DNA from: Nitrogeniibacter aestuarii
GTDB lineage: Bacteria > Pseudomonadota > Gammaproteobacteria > Burkholderiales > Rhodocyclaceae
NCBI RefSeq assembly: GCF_017309585.1
Contig: NZ_CP071321.1
Coordinates: forward strand, 1,674,001 to 1,738,000
Length of the DNA stretch: 64,000 nt
Reading direction: 5' to 3'
Shown: positions 17,082 to 25,792 of the stretch, in pieces
Numbering within the stretch: position 1 is the stretch's first letter
Layout: the number at the start of each line of letters is the position of its first letter
The notes under the pieces: model-generated
What the model was told of the DNA's origin: nothing
Databases searched by the model: none
The model's input: only the letters and a program-made list of their open reading frames with translations
Position numbers and translations under genes: made by a program

Positions 17082-18282
17082 TCGGCAGATTTGTCCCGGA
17101 CAGGGCGTTCACGCCTTTTACCTCGAGCGTGACTGCGTGCTCTTCCATCAGGACGCTCAGACCCTGTTTCACCTGAACGCGACCGCCGGCTATGTGTGGT
17201 GCCTTCTGGAGATGGAGAAGCGTCCGAACGATATCCCGTCGGTACTTTCCGAGGCCTTCGGTCTGGCGCCGGACGCTGCTCGTGATGCGGTTCTGCAGGC
17301 TTTGGCGATGTTCGAAGAGGCGGGCGTACTGGCCAACTCATCGTGCCGCGAGAGCGATCCTGATGCGATTGACCCAAGTCCAGATGCACCCGAATCTGTC
17401 GTTCTCGCAGCCTCGTCAGGCCCCGTATTTTCTTGCCAGCTCTTGAGCTCAGGCTTCGAGATCCGGTTGGCAAACGAAGCTCAGCGAGCGCTTGTGCACT
17501 CCATGCTGGGGCATCTGGCGGTTGTTGCTGCTGTCGAGGCAGATGCTCCCCGCTTCAGGATTGACGTGACCGAAGACCCCTCCGGGCAGATCGGCATCTT
17601 TCTGGATGGTCGCTGCATGAGAGAGGGGAGGGGCAGGAATACCATGGCGCCAATGCTGAAGAGCTTGGTGTGGCAGACGGCCTTGCTCAATCATGATTTC
17701 TTCGTGGACATCCATGCCGGAGTCGTCGGTGATGGCGAGCGGTGCCTGATGTTCCCGGCGGCGGCCGGCAGTGGCAAGACCACACTGACGGCGGCAATGA
17801 TCCATGAAGGGTATGAGTACTTGTCGGACGAAGTGGCCCTGTTGAGCCTGCCGGAGATGACGGTCGAACCAATGCCGATGGCAATGTGCGTGAAGAGCAC
17901 CGGGGTCGAGGCTCTGCTTTCTCGTTATCCCGTGCTGGCTGAATTGCCGGAACACCTCAGGGGCGACGGAAAGCATGTGCGCTACCTGCGCCCGCCCGCC
18001 GGAAGCATTCCAGGAGGTGAGGCACGTCGAGCGGTTCAGGCCATTGTTTTTCCGGTCTATCGGCCGGGAGGGACGACCTACTTGCAACCGCTGTCGGTTT
18101 CCGAGGCGTTGGCGGCGTTTCTGGATGAGTGTCTCGTGGTTTCGAAACCGCTGGACGTGACTTCTGTGGGAAGCATGTTGGATTGGTTCGTCACGACCCC
18201 TTGTTATCGTTTGACCATTGGAAATACCGAAGAGAGTGTCAGGATCGTCCGGGGGTTGTTGGGCGCTGTTCCACGGCGTTGA
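17068..18282 (+). CDS. PqqD-like domain fused to HPr-kinase-like P-loop domain
   Basis: The chosen start is ATG 17068 (AGGAG 12 bases upstream; an in-frame TTG at 17056 is the alternative). The 404-residue product has two parts. The N-terminus (about 8-85) has the PqqD pattern FYLERDCVLFH...LFHLNATAGYVW...LAMFEEAGV, a fold that binds leader peptides in RiPP pathways. The C-terminus has FPAAAGSGKTTLTAAM (P-loop, about 229-241) and YLSDEVALLSL, as in HprK-related kinases. PqqD and HprK-like partners are usually separate genes; here they are one chain. It probably recognises and phosphorylates a peptide, with the 62-residue product downstream as the obvious candidate (inference). Confidence 0.8.
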   Translation: MNLDDRQICPGQGVHAFYLERDCVLFHQDAQTLFHLNATAGYVWCLLEMEKRPNDIPSVLSEAFGLAPDAARDAVLQALAMFEEAGVLANSSCRESDPDAIDPSPDAPESVVLAASSGPVFSCQLLSSGFEIRLANEAQRALVHSMLGHLAVVAAVEADAPRFRIDVTEDPSGQIGIFLDGRCMREGRGRNTMAPMLKSLVWQTALLNHDFFVDIHAGVVGDGERCLMFPAAAGSGKTTLTAAMIHEGYEYLSDEVALLSLPEMTVEPMPMAMCVKSTGVEALLSRYPVLAELPEHLRGDGKHVRYLRPPAGSIPGGEARRAVQAIVFPVYRPGGTTYLQPLSVSEALAAFLDECLVVSKPLDVTSVGSMLDWFVTTPCYRLTIGNTEESVRIVRGLLGAVPRR

Positions 18283-18443
18283 ACGAACGAGAGTCGGTGT
18301 TTTTTACACTCGGGGCGATAGGGGGGCGTAGCGGCGCCTGATCGGGTTTGTAAATATTGGATAAACAAACGTTTTTATATTCGGGTTCGATTTTTGCTAC
18401 GATCGTTGTGGAAAGGTTTCCAACGTGACATTTGGAGGTTTAA

Positions 18444-18632
18444 ATGAGTCAAGACCAACAGAGTGCAAGCGTTGAGGCGCGTCGCAAGTTCCTTCAAACT
18501 GCAGGCAAGGCAGTTGCTGCGGCACCGGCGGTCACCCTGCTGATGTCAGCTGGTCGTGCCAATGCTCAGACTGCTGATCCGTACGGCCCCACGGGTGGCG
18601 GCCAGGGCCCGGCGACTGGCGGCGGCAACTGA
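18444..18632 (+). CDS. 62-residue peptide with Tat-type leader and Gly-rich tail
   Basis: The start is well supported: GGAGGT precedes ATG by 4-5 bases. Residues 13-21 read ARRKFLQTA, a twin-arginine motif (RRxFL), followed by a hydrophobic Ala-rich stretch and the site ANAQ (AxA before about residue 41). What remains is about 20 residues, with DPYGPTGGG and GPATGGGN. A gene this small directly after a PqqD-HprK fusion and a nucleotidyltransferase, with its own ribosome-binding site and terminator, looks like the substrate or precursor of that pair. I know no name for it. A plain exported small protein is the alternative. Confidence 0.75.
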   Translation: MSQDQQSASVEARRKFLQTAGKAVAAAPAVTLLMSAGRANAQTADPYGPTGGGQGPATGGGN

Positions 18633-18652
18633 TCGCACAGTCCGCTTTCAAC

Positions 18653-18684
18653 AAAAAAGGCAGACCTCAGGTCTGCCTTTTTTG
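18653..18684. terminator. Bidirectional intrinsic terminator
   Basis: The stem AGGCAGACC/GGTCTGCCT is flanked by A6 on one side and T6 on the other, so it can end transcription from both sides: the 62-residue peptide gene (plus) and the small membrane-protein gene (minus). Confidence 0.88.
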
Positions 18685-18707
18685 TTGTCTGATTCAAGCG
18701 TTGTTGT

Positions 18708-18860
18708 CTAGCGGTCACCGCGAGTCATCTGAAGTATGGTTCTCAACGAAAGCGCACAGATCAAGGGGAGAACATATCGGATACCGTCCGGCTGGGTGGC
18801 GATGGCGGCACCACTTGCAAGACCGATGGCGACAAGCAGGATTGAGCTGGTTTTCAACAT
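18708..18860 (-). CDS. Small membrane protein (50 residues), possibly LexA-controlled
   Basis: The chosen start is ATG 18860 with GGAG 8 bases upstream; the frame is open to 18926 but that part lies in the promoter. The product has two hydrophobic stretches (SSILLVAIGLASGAAIA and IRYVLPLICALSLRTIL) and a basic tail ending TRGDR. It has its own strong promoter, ribosome-binding site and terminator, which supports a real gene. The function is unknown. Size and regulation recall SOS-induced membrane toxins such as TisB, but there is no sequence match I can claim. Confidence 0.55.
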   Translation of the reverse strand: MLKTSSILLVAIGLASGAAIATQPDGIRYVLPLICALSLRTILQMTRGDR

Positions 18861-18894
18861 GGCAGCATCTCCGGAGGTGGTTGCAAATACAGTA

Positions 18895-18926
18895 CTGATC
18901 ATAAATACAGTTTTTGCGTTGTGCAA
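18895..18926 (-). promoter_or_regulatory. Sigma-70 promoter overlapped by a LexA-like box
   Basis: Read on the minus strand: TTGCAC (18921-18926), a 17-bp spacer and TATGAT (18898-18903). The sequence CTG-N10-CAG at 18895-18910 covers the -10 and matches the E. coli LexA consensus at 15 of 20 positions (18893-18912). Binding there would block the promoter of the 50-residue protein. Confidence 0.6.
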
Positions 18927-18943
18927 GCCCGTTTGTCGTGCGC

Positions 18944-18976
18944 AAAAAAAACGCCAAGGCGATGTGCCTTGGCGTT
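18944..18976 (-). terminator. ssrA: Intrinsic terminator of tmRNA
   Basis: An 11-bp stem (AACGCCAAGGC / GCCTTGGCGTT) with a 5-base loop is followed on the minus strand by a T7 run, 12 bp after the tmRNA 3' end. Confidence 0.9.
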
Positions 18977-18987
18977 CGGTATCGGGT

Positions 18988-19362
18988 TGGTGGAGCCGGG
19001 GGGAATCGAACCCCCGTCCGCAAGCCCTCTACAGCGAGCTCTACATACTTAGTCTGTCAGTTTTGATTTAATCACGGGGGTCGGCCGACAGACGGACCAT
19101 CCCGCAACGAGTTGCCTTGGTTTTAGGCTTCGCGTCAAGCAACCCGACGCGTCACCGAGTCCCTGTAAATGACACTGCAAGATGCGGCTTTCACCCCATC
19201 ATCCGACCCAGGAACCTGTCGGTGCAGCGCCCGCCGGGGTTAAGCGGCGAGAGCGAAACGCTCGTCGTTGGCGTTTATTGATTTCCAGCGGATTTACGAG
19301 GTGACTGGACCTCGGCATGCACTCATCTGCTTCGCGACCCACGTCGAAGCCATGTCGGCCCC
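18988..19362 (-). ncRNA. ssrA: tmRNA (ssrA)
   Basis: This 375-nt RNA begins GGGGCCGACATGG and ends CCCCCGGCTCCACCA; the 7-bp acceptor GGGGCCG/CGGCTCC has one G-U pair. The T arm GGGGGTTCGATTCCCCC is clear. The tag reading frame (19240-19272) encodes ANDERFALAA and a TAA stop, a sequence typical of betaproteobacteria. It rescues stalled ribosomes together with SmpB. Confidence 0.97.
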
Positions 19363-19432
19363 ACGCGTATCCTGAATATCGGGGGTATTCTTCCGATTTC
19401 AAGAGCCGCCAGTCTACCACGTTGCGTTCTAG

Positions 19433-20083
19433 TCAGCCGAGTTCCAGTAGTTGGGCTGGCTCGTCAATGATCCAGTCAGCGCCCCAGGATTCAATGGGTG
19501 AATCAACGCCAAGATAGCCCCATCGTACAGCGACCGTTTTCATGCCGGCGGCGCTGCCGGCTTCGATGTCCCTGAGGTCATCGCCAACATAGAGGCATTC
19601 GGTGACGGCAAGGCTGATTTTCTGAGCAGCCAGAATCATGGGGTCGGGTGCGGGTTTCGGGCGCTTTGCACTGTCTCCGCTGACGATGCAGGCACTACGC
19701 GTCGAAACCTTGAGTGCATCAAGGAGGGGTTCGGTAAACCGGCGTGGTTTGTTGGTGACCACGCCCCATAGAGTACCCCTCGCCTCCAAGGATGAGAGTA
19801 CAGGTTCAAGGTCGGCGAAAATCCGGGTGTTAACGCAGAGGCGCTCTGCGTAGATGTCCAGATAACGCTCGGCAAGCGGCCCATAAGCTTTGTCGGCCGG
19901 GGAGAGTCCGAAGCCCACCCGAAGCATGCCACGTGTGCCTGCTGACGTGTGGGGGCGCAATGCCGCCATCGGAAGTGGCTCAAGGCCGCACTCGCGCCGC
20001 AATGAATTGAGGGCGCCCCCCATATCCGGTGCTGTGTCGGCAAGTGTGCCATCCAGGTCGAAGAGGATTGCCTTAAAGCTCAC
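19433..20083 (-). CDS. gph: Phosphoglycolate phosphatase
   Basis: This 216-residue HAD enzyme has LFDLDGTLADTAPDM at the N-terminus (nucleophile Asp), GVVTNKPRRF as motif II and YVGDDLRDIEAG as motifs III/IV. Length and the position directly after ubiG (11-bp overlap) fit Gph, which is found with ubiG in many proteobacteria. It removes phosphate from 2-phosphoglycolate. Other small phosphates remain possible. Confidence 0.88.
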   Translation of the reverse strand: MSFKAILFDLDGTLADTAPDMGGALNSLRRECGLEPLPMAALRPHTSAGTRGMLRVGFGLSPADKAYGPLAERYLDIYAERLCVNTRIFADLEPVLSSLEARGTLWGVVTNKPRRFTEPLLDALKVSTRSACIVSGDSAKRPKPAPDPMILAAQKISLAVTECLYVGDDLRDIEAGSAAGMKTVAVRWGYLGVDSPIESWGADWIIDEPAQLLELG

Positions 20084-20768
20084 GCTGTGTATGCATCAGG
20101 TAATTTACGCCGGTGTCATTGCCCAGGGCGTACACCTTGGTGATCGGGTTGTACGTGAGACCGCACATGGTGCGTGTTGCAAGGCCATTGACGCGCGCCA
20201 TGCGACTCAGTTCGGAGGGCTTGATGAATTTCGCGTAATCATGCGTTCCGCGAGGCAGCAAATTGAGGACGTACTCTGCGCCGATTACGGCCAGCAGATA
20301 CGCTTTTGCATTGCGATTGATCGTTGAAAAGAAGACGTGGCCGCCCGGCTTCACCATGCGCGCACACGCGGCGACAATGCTGGCCGGATCAGGCACGTGC
20401 TCAAGCATTTCGAGACAGGTGACAACATCGAAAGCGTCAGGATTCGTGTCCGCCATGTCTTCTGCGCTGATGTGTTGATAATCGATGTCAAGCCCTGATT
20501 CGTGCAGGTGAAGCCTGGCAACACTGAGTGCTTTTTCCCCGAGGTCGATGCCTGTCACGTTGGCGCCCCGGAACGCCATGCCCTCGGCAAGAATGCCGCC
20601 GCCGCAGCCAACATCAATCACGCGCTTCCCTTCGAGCGAGACAATGCCGTCGATCCAATCGAGGCGTAGGGGATTGATTTCGTGCAGCGGGCGAAATTCT
20701 GATTCCGGGTCCCACCACCGATGGGCTATTTCACTGAATTTTTGCAACTCTGCTGGATCGGCGTTCAT
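20073..20768 (-). CDS. ubiG: Bifunctional ubiquinone O-methyltransferase UbiG
   Basis: This 231-residue class I SAM methyltransferase has IDVGCGGGILAEGMA (motif I) and family-specific segments FSEIAHRWWDPESEFRPLHEINPLRL and MLEHVPDP. UbiG carries out both O-methylations of ubiquinone synthesis. The C-terminus is typical in length. No strong Shine-Dalgarno sequence precedes the ATG. Confidence 0.95.
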   Translation of the reverse strand: MNADPAELQKFSEIAHRWWDPESEFRPLHEINPLRLDWIDGIVSLEGKRVIDVGCGGGILAEGMAFRGANVTGIDLGEKALSVARLHLHESGLDIDYQHISAEDMADTNPDAFDVVTCLEMLEHVPDPASIVAACARMVKPGGHVFFSTINRNAKAYLLAVIGAEYVLNLLPRGTHDYAKFIKPSELSRMARVNGLATRTMCGLTYNPITKVYALGNDTGVNYLMHTQREL

Positions 20769-20814
20769 TTATTTCTTGCGGCAGTGGCGAGGGCAAAAAA
20801 GATAGCATGAAAAG

Positions 20815-20843
20815 AAAAAGCCCCGCTTGATGCGGGGCTTTTT
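20815..20843. terminator. Intrinsic terminator after the OmpA-family gene
   Basis: The stem GCCCCGC/GCGGGGC with loop TTGAT is flanked by AAAAA and TTTTT. It ends the minus-strand OmpA-family gene and separates it from ubiG. Confidence 0.9.
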
Positions 20844-20860
20844 CTTGAGCAGAAGGTCGA

Positions 20861-21574
20861 TTACTTGGAACCGATCACTTCGATCTCAACACGACGGTCC
20901 GGCTGCAGGCACTCGATGAGCTTCTTGCGGCCCAGGTTGTTCTTGCAGTTGTCGGTCGTCACTGGCTGGGTTTCACCCTTGCCTTCGGTGTAGATACGGT
21001 TGGCTTCGATACCCTTGCCGACCAGATAGTCCTTGACGGCAGCAGCGCGCTTTTCGGACAGTTTCTGGTTGTAGGAAGCGGAGCCGAGACGGTCGGTGTG
21101 GCCGACAGCCAGGATCACTTCCAGTTTCAGGGCTTCAGCCTGGGATGCAAGACGATCCAGCTTGGACTTGCCTTCCGGCTTCAGAACAGCCTTGTCGAAA
21201 TCGAACAGGGCGTCAGCAGCCAGCTTGACCTTGTCAGCGGAGGGCTTCGGTGCCGGAGCAGCCGGAGCTGCAGGCTCGGCGGCAGCCATTGGAGCCACAC
21301 AAGCGTCTTTCGGCATCAGGTCACCGTCGCAACCACAACCGACCGGGAACTCGCCAGCAGCGACATTCGCAGCTGCGGCCGGGGTCCAGTAACCGGTGCG
21401 CCAGCACAGGTCATAGCCACTGCGCGCAACAACGTTGCGGCCGTCGATCACGTACGGGATTTCGCCCTTGCCGGTCACGACGATGTCGTCCGCTGCGATG
21501 GCAGCAGTTGCGGTGATACCCAGTGCAGCAGCCGCAGCAGCCATCGTGAGCTGTTTTTTCATTTGTTTGATCAT
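20861..21574 (-). CDS. OmpA-family outer-membrane protein
   Basis: The chosen start is ATG 21574 with GAGGA about 5 bases upstream, giving 237 residues. MKKQLTMAAAAAALGITATAAIA is a signal peptide. Residues about 115-237 are an OmpA/MotB peptidoglycan-binding domain: LFDFDKAVLKPEGK, GHTDRLGSASYNQKLSEKRA and the closing DRRVEIEV. A linker rich in Ala and Pro (APAAPAPKPSA) lies between. The short Cys-containing N-terminal region (CWRTGYW, CGCDGD) is like that of betaproteobacterial OmpA proteins without a long beta-barrel. It anchors the outer membrane to peptidoglycan (family knowledge). Confidence 0.9.
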   Translation of the reverse strand: MIKQMKKQLTMAAAAAALGITATAAIAADDIVVTGKGEIPYVIDGRNVVARSGYDLCWRTGYWTPAAAANVAAGEFPVGCGCDGDLMPKDACVAPMAAAEPAAPAAPAPKPSADKVKLAADALFDFDKAVLKPEGKSKLDRLASQAEALKLEVILAVGHTDRLGSASYNQKLSEKRAAAVKDYLVGKGIEANRIYTEGKGETQPVTTDNCKNNLGRKKLIECLQPDRRVEIEVIGSK

Positions 21575-21640
21575 AGGTTCCTCGTCAATTGGCAAGGTTT
21601 TAAAAGTCACTGACCGTCGAAACTCACGGTAATACTCTAA

Positions 21641-22957
21641 TTAATTACCGAGCTTATTCTGCCATACGCGTGCGATGGCGAGCAATTCGCTGTTGGGTTT
21701 TTGCAACACTTGTTTTTCTCCCACCACAAGCGTTCCGCCCACCCAAACGTCGGTCACGTGCTCGCGGCCTGCACAGTACACCAGATGCGAAATCGGGTTA
21801 AAGCAGGGTTGTGTTTCGATTTCTGACAATCTGACAGCGCATATATCGGCGAGTTTCCCGATTTCCAGTGATCCGATATCTTTTTCCATGCCCAGCGCCT
21901 CGGCGCCATCGAGGGTGGCCATGCGTAAAACGCGGGCAGCAGGCAAGGTTGACGCGTTTCCGGTGGAGACCTTGGCCAGCAAGGCCGCATGGCGCATTTC
22001 GCTGAACAGGTCGAGTCGATTGTTGCTGGCAGCGCCATCCGTGCCCAGCGCGACTTTCACGCCTCGGTCAATCAGGGCGCTGACGGGTGCGATCCCCGAA
22101 GCGAGTTTCATGTTCGAGGATGGGCAGTGCGCGACGCTCGCGCCATGGGTGGCGAGGATGTCTATGTCCTGATTGTCTAGATGGACGGCGTGGACCGCGA
22201 TCATGCCGGGCCCTGCGATACCGAGTCTGGCCAGCCGCTCCAGCGGGCGCATGCCGTGCTGCTTCAGGCTTTCCTCGACTTCAAACGCCGTCTCATGCAC
22301 ATGAACGTGGATCACTGTATCAAGCTCGTTAGCGAGATTGGCGATTCGGCGGAATGTGTCATCGGAGACGGTGTAGGGCGCATGTGGCGCCATCGAGAAA
22401 CGTATCCGTTCATGACCACGCCAGTTGTCACGGGCGGCCAGTCCCTTTTTGAGATATTCGTCTACGTTGCTGGCGTAAGGGGTCGGAAATTCGATCGCAG
22501 TTACGCCGATGACTGCCCGCATTCCGGTTGTGTCAAAGGCCTCGGCCGCCGCATCCGGGAAAAAATACATTTCGTTGCAGGTGGTGATGCCGCCGCGCAG
22601 CATCTCGGCGGCGGCCAGCAGGCTGCCGTCCCGAACGAACTGAGGGCTGACGTATTTGCCTTCGGCAGGCCAGATTGCCTCTTCAAGCCACTGCATGAGG
22701 GGCAGGTCGTCCGCCAGGCCGCGGAGCAGGCTCATGGCTGCATGGGCGTGAGCATTGATGAGGCCCGGGATCAGTACATGTTCGTTCATGACCTGCTCTT
22801 TGGCGTCGGGGTAGCGAACTTGCGCCTGATCGCGCGGCAACAGATCGACAATCCGGCCGTCTTTAATGGCGACGCTGTGGTTTTCCAGCACCACATTTGC
22901 CGGTTCGACCGGAACAATCCAGCGGGCCGTGAGCAGTTGGTCGGCGGTAGTGCTCAT
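21641..22957 (-). CDS. TRZ/ATZ-family amidohydrolase (MTA/SAH deaminase-like)
   Basis: The start ATG 22957 has GAGAG about 7 bases upstream; the frame is open to 22987. The product has 438 residues. GLINAHAHAAMSLLRG has the HxH metal site; MAPHAPYTVSD, HVHETAFEV, VAHCPSSNMKLASG and LGTDGAASNNRLDLF are the further metal-ligand and substrate blocks of the 5-methylthioadenosine/S-adenosylhomocysteine deaminase group. The substrate could also be another cyclic deaminase substrate. It is divergent from gyrA. Confidence 0.88.
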   Translation of the reverse strand: MSTTADQLLTARWIVPVEPANVVLENHSVAIKDGRIVDLLPRDQAQVRYPDAKEQVMNEHVLIPGLINAHAHAAMSLLRGLADDLPLMQWLEEAIWPAEGKYVSPQFVRDGSLLAAAEMLRGGITTCNEMYFFPDAAAEAFDTTGMRAVIGVTAIEFPTPYASNVDEYLKKGLAARDNWRGHERIRFSMAPHAPYTVSDDTFRRIANLANELDTVIHVHVHETAFEVEESLKQHGMRPLERLARLGIAGPGMIAVHAVHLDNQDIDILATHGASVAHCPSSNMKLASGIAPVSALIDRGVKVALGTDGAASNNRLDLFSEMRHAALLAKVSTGNASTLPAARVLRMATLDGAEALGMEKDIGSLEIGKLADICAVRLSEIETQPCFNPISHLVYCAGREHVTDVWVGGTLVVGEKQVLQKPNSELLAIARVWQNKLGN

Positions 22958-23146
22958 GCGTTTTCTCTCAACCATGGGTAGAGGCATTCAATCCGCTGTG
23001 ATCGAAAAGATCAAGCAAAGGGGCGAACTGGCCGCCGGGTCTGACCGACCACGCCATCAGGATGTTCCCGGAACGTCGGAAAGCGATGCCTGACGTGATA
23101 ATATTTCCCTCTTTTTACTACCGCCCTGCGGGGCTGTACGGACACC

Positions 23147-25792
23147 ATGGATCAATTCGCCAAAGAGACGCTCCCAATCAGTCTTGAGGAAGAGATGCGC
23201 CATGCCTATCTCGATTACGCCATGAGCGTGATTGTGGGGCGAGCGCTACCGGACGCACGGGATGGTCTCAAGCCGGTTCACCGGCGCGTGCTTTTTGCCA
23301 TGGACGAGGCAAACAACGCCTGGAATCGCCCGTATGTGAAGTGTGCCCGCGTGGTCGGCGATGTGATGGGTAAGTACCACCCTCACGGTGATTCGGCCAT
23401 CTACGACACGCTGGTGCGCATGGCGCAGGACTTTTCGCTGCGTTACATGCTGGTTGATGGTCAGGGCAACTTCGGCTCGATCGACGGCGATAACGCCGCG
23501 GCCATGCGTTACACCGAATGTCGTCAGGCGCGTATCGCGAGCGAGTTGCTCGCCGACATCGACAAGGAAACGGTCGATTTCGTGCCCAACTACGACGGCA
23601 AGGAAAAAGAGCCGTCTGTCCTGCCCGCTCGTATCCCGAACCTGTTGATCAACGGTTCCGCCGGTATCGCGGTCGGCATGGCGACCAACATTCCCCCCCA
23701 CAATATTTCGGAAGTCATCGAGGCCTGCCTGCTGCTGCTCAATCAGCCAGACACGGATATCGAAGACCTGATCCGCATCGTCAAGGCACCGGACTTTCCG
23801 ACGGCCGGACTGATTTACGGAATTTCGGGCGTTCATGACGGTTATCGGACGGGGCGTGGTCGCGTGATCATGCGCGCCCGAACCCATTTCGAAGATGTCG
23901 AGAAAGGCAATCGCGAAGCGATCATCGTCGATGAGTTGCCGTATCAGGTGAACAAGCGCGCACTGCTCGAACGTATTGCCGAACTGGTCAATGAGAAGCG
24001 GATCGAGGGTATCTCCGAAATTCGTGACGAGTCCGACAAGTCGGGCATGCGGGTCGTCATCGAGCTCAAGCGCGGCGAGATGCCTGAGGTGGTGCTCAAC
24101 AAGCTGTTCAAGCAGACCCAGTTGCAGGACACCTTCGGCATGAACATGGTGGCCCTGGTTGACGGGCGTCCCAAGGTGCTGAACCTGCACGAGATGCTCG
24201 ACTGCTTCTTGCAGCATCGTCGTGAAGTGGTGACGCGCCGGACCATTTTCGAACTGCGCAAGGCCCGTGAGCGCGGCCATGTGCTCGAAGGTTTGGCTGT
24301 AGCGCTGTCGAACGTTGACGAGATCATCGCCCTGATCAAAGCAGCGGCGAACCCGGCCGAGGCCAAGCAGGGGTTGATGGCGCGTTTGTGGCGTTCGGAT
24401 CTGGTCGAAGCGATGCTGACGCGTGCCGAGGCCGATAGCAGCAGTTATCGCCCTGATGGGCTCGCGCCCGAGTTCGGACTCCAGCCCGATGGCTATCGCC
24501 TGTCGGAAACTCAGGCGCAGGCAATTCTCGATCTGCGTCTTCAGAAGCTCACCGGGCTTGAGCAGGACAAGATCGTCGGCGAGTACAAGGAGATCATGGA
24601 ACTGATCACCGACTTGCTCGACATTCTCGCCAAGCCCGAGCGAGTGACGGCGATCATCGGCGAAGAGCTTGAAGCCATCAAAGAACAGTATGGCGACGAG
24701 CGTCGCTCGGAAATCGTGCTTGATACGGCCGATATCAATATCGAGGATCTGATCGCGCCCGAAGAGATGGTGGTGACGCTTTCGCATACCGGTTACTTCA
24801 AGCGTCAGCCCCTGACCGACTATCGATCTCAGCGTCGTGGCGGACGTGGCAAGCAGGCGACGCAAATGAAGGACGACGACTTCATTGACCGGCTGTTTGT
24901 TGCCAATACGCACGACACGATCATGTGTTTCTCAAATCGTGGCCGCGCCTACTGGCTGAAGGTCTATGAGGTGCCCGAAGGGACGCGCAATTCACGCGGC
25001 AAGCCCATCATCAACCTCTTCCCGATGCAGGAAGGCGAGAAGATCACCGCCGTACTGCCGGTCAAGGAGTTCGATGAAGGTCACTTTGTCTTCATGGCGA
25101 CCTCACGCGGCACCGTCAAGAAGACCCCGCTGTCAGACTTCTCCAATCCGCGCAAGGCCGGCATCATTGCTGTGGGCCTGGATGAAGACGATTACCTCAT
25201 TGGCGTACAGATCACGGATGGTGGCTATGACGTCATGCTCTTCTCCGACGCCGGCAAGGCCGTCAGGTTCGCCGAAACCGACGTGCGCCCGATGGGCCGA
25301 ACGGCACGCGGGGTGCGCGGCATGATGCTCGAACCGGGTCAGCAGGTCATCAGCATGCTGGCCGCCTCCGACGAAAGCTGGTCGGTACTCACGGCCACCG
25401 AAAACGGTTATGGCAAGCGCACGCCGGTGGCGGAATACACCCGCCACGGTCGCGGCACCAAAGGCATGATCGCCATTCAGTCCTCCGAGCGTAACGGCAA
25501 GCTGGTGGGGGCTGTGCTGGTTCAGCCGCAACACCAGATCATGCTGATTTCGACCGGTGGTGTGCTGATTCGTACCAAGGTTGAACATATCCGGGAGATG
25601 GGGCGTTCCACACAGGGTGTGACGCTGATTTCGCTCGACAAAGGCACTTTCCTCGCCGGCATCGAGCCCGTGGCAGAAACCGACGATGAAGACGACGAAT
25701 TCATCGAGGGTGAAGAGGGCGCAACCGGTTCGGCGGATGTACCCGCTGACGACGCTCCGGCCAGCGATGAAGGCGAGGACGGAGAAGCATAA
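23147..25792 (+). CDS. gyrA: DNA gyrase subunit A
   Basis: This 881-residue protein begins with the ISLEEEMRHAYLDYAM block. The quinolone-determining region reads YHPHGDSAIYDTLVRMAQ, with Ser and Asp at the classical 83/87 positions (sensitive type). AAMRYTEC holds the catalytic Tyr. The C-terminal beta-pinwheel has the GyrA box QRRGGRGK near residue 563, and the chain ends in a strongly acidic tail. It introduces negative supercoils together with GyrB. It heads the gyrA-serC-pheA-hisC-tyrA supra-operon and overlaps serC by 1 bp. Confidence 0.98.
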   Translation: MDQFAKETLPISLEEEMRHAYLDYAMSVIVGRALPDARDGLKPVHRRVLFAMDEANNAWNRPYVKCARVVGDVMGKYHPHGDSAIYDTLVRMAQDFSLRYMLVDGQGNFGSIDGDNAAAMRYTECRQARIASELLADIDKETVDFVPNYDGKEKEPSVLPARIPNLLINGSAGIAVGMATNIPPHNISEVIEACLLLLNQPDTDIEDLIRIVKAPDFPTAGLIYGISGVHDGYRTGRGRVIMRARTHFEDVEKGNREAIIVDELPYQVNKRALLERIAELVNEKRIEGISEIRDESDKSGMRVVIELKRGEMPEVVLNKLFKQTQLQDTFGMNMVALVDGRPKVLNLHEMLDCFLQHRREVVTRRTIFELRKARERGHVLEGLAVALSNVDEIIALIKAAANPAEAKQGLMARLWRSDLVEAMLTRAEADSSSYRPDGLAPEFGLQPDGYRLSETQAQAILDLRLQKLTGLEQDKIVGEYKEIMELITDLLDILAKPERVTAIIGEELEAIKEQYGDERRSEIVLDTADINIEDLIAPEEMVVTLSHTGYFKRQPLTDYRSQRRGGRGKQATQMKDDDFIDRLFVANTHDTIMCFSNRGRAYWLKVYEVPEGTRNSRGKPIINLFPMQEGEKITAVLPVKEFDEGHFVFMATSRGTVKKTPLSDFSNPRKAGIIAVGLDEDDYLIGVQITDGGYDVMLFSDAGKAVRFAETDVRPMGRTARGVRGMMLEPGQQVISMLAASDESWSVLTATENGYGKRTPVAEYTRHGRGTKGMIAIQSSERNGKLVGAVLVQPQHQIMLISTGGVLIRTKVEHIREMGRSTQGVTLISLDKGTFLAGIEPVAETDDEDDEFIEGEEGATGSADVPADDAPASDEGEDGEA

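Noticed and set aside
24336..24913. Antisense frames across gyrA (up to 555 residues)
   Set aside because: They mirror the codon structure of gyrA and show no domain.
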